From the NCBI RefSeq assembly GCF_022179645.1, contig NZ_BPRA01000008.1, positions 248,001 to 312,000 of the forward strand: DNA of 64,000 nt, written 5' to 3'. The translations under genes and the position numbers were made by a program. How positions within the stretch are numbered: position 1 is the first letter of the stretch; each line of letters begins with the position of its first letter. Shown here piece by piece: positions 63,796 through 64,000 of the stretch. The stretch is from Methylobacterium thuringiense (lineage in GTDB: Bacteria; Pseudomonadota; Alphaproteobacteria; Rhizobiales; Beijerinckiaceae). The notes under the pieces were generated by a model. The model saw only the letters and a list, made by a program, of their open reading frames with translations. It had not been told where the DNA came from and did not search any database.

Positions 63796-64000
63796 ATGCA
63801 CATGGTCCTCGCGATGTCCCGACCGTCCCGCCATCCCAAGACCGGCATTTTCTGGCTGCGCAAGCGCGTGCCGCGTGACCTCGTCGCTCGCGTGGGACGT
63901 GCAGTCGAGTACTTCAGCCTTCAGACAAGGGAGCCCTTGGAGGCCAAGCAGCGCCATGGCGAAGCCATCGCTCGGCTTGAGGCGCGATGGGCGGAACTTC
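63796..64000 (+). CDS. Site-specific integrase, tyrosine recombinase (N-terminal part only)
   Basis: Open frame from TGA 63781 to the window end. Starts are possible at GTG 63793, ATG 63796, 63802 or 63814. The visible N-terminus reads RHPKTGIFWLRKRVPRDLVA, then RVGRAVEYFSLQTREPLEAK, a layout of the N-terminal DUF6538-like region of phage/ICE integrases seen before the core-binding domain. The catalytic Arg/His/Tyr lie beyond the window. The position next to tRNA-Phe supports integration at that tRNA. It is cut by the window end, not necessarily broken. Confidence 0.78.
   Translation, partial: MHMVLAMSRPSRHPKTGIFWLRKRVPRDLVARVGRAVEYFSLQTREPLEAKQRHGEAIARLEARWAEL

Noticed and set aside
1-64000. 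CRISPR arrays, insertion sequences, rRNA
   Set aside because: No regularly spaced direct repeats, transposase-like proteins or rRNA-like stretches were seen.
1-64000. hpnP (2-methylation), hpnO (aminotransfer) and hpnB
   Set aside because: Not found in this window; they may be elsewhere in the genome, so no loss is claimed.

Overview
The window looks like chromosomal DNA of a high-GC alphaproteobacterium, most likely Methylobacterium or Methylorubrum. The evidence is a near-complete hopanoid set that includes the cyclitol-ether branch, a NepR-like general stress regulator, a cyoABCD quinol oxidase, and AceE/AceF/Lpd proteins with N-terminal lipoyl domains. Genus assignment is inference from gene content and wording of proteins, not from a search.

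Layout. 1-1.9 kb: end of an unidentified gene, a NepR-like anti-sigma protein behind a possible EcfG-type promoter, and a secreted alpha/beta-hydrolase-fold protein. 1.9-9 kb: an amidinotransferase (minus strand) divergent from hpnL-hpnM-hpnI-hpnJ, then hpnK. 9-9.7 kb: a VapC/Phd-type toxin-antitoxin pair. 9.7-14.8 kb: hpnN (minus) divergent from hpnH (plus), with hpnG converging on hpnH. 14.8-23 kb: a surface polysaccharide locus (export lipoprotein, LTA-synthase-like enzyme, KpsC, KpsS, SDR, formyltransferase). 23-26.4 kb: ettA, a secreted DRGH nuclease and two small proteins. 26.7-34.9 kb: dxs, then hpnA-hpnC-hpnD-hpnE-shc. 35-43.8 kb: an alpha-oxoamine synthase and a 2475-residue reducing type I PKS. 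44-47.8 kb: UDP-glucose dehydrogenase and a two-domain GT2 glycosyltransferase. 48 kb: tRNA-Val and an SGNH hydrolase. 49.4-55.9 kb: MFS transporter, cyoABCD, SURF1. 56.2-62.1 kb: aceE, aceF, lpdA. 62.4-64 kb: tRNA-Gly, maf, yacG, tRNA-Phe and the start of a tyrosine-recombinase gene, probably the edge of an integrated element.

How the genes work together. Dxs feeds isoprenoid supply; HpnD, HpnC and HpnE make squalene; Shc cyclises it to hopene; HpnH and HpnG attach and trim the adenosyl side chain; HpnI, HpnK and HpnJ build the cyclitol ether; HpnL, HpnM and HpnN are membrane or transport proteins. The amidinotransferase is not a named hopanoid gene, yet it sits head to head with hpnL and keeps the catalytic Asp/His/Cys of glycine and inosamine-phosphate amidinotransferases. 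I propose that it makes the guanidine-substituted cyclitol ether known from Methylobacterium. A second notable system is the PKS without a thioesterase whose last codon overlaps the start of an alpha-oxoamine synthase, predicting an amino-ketone lipid. No CRISPR array, insertion sequence or rRNA gene was seen.
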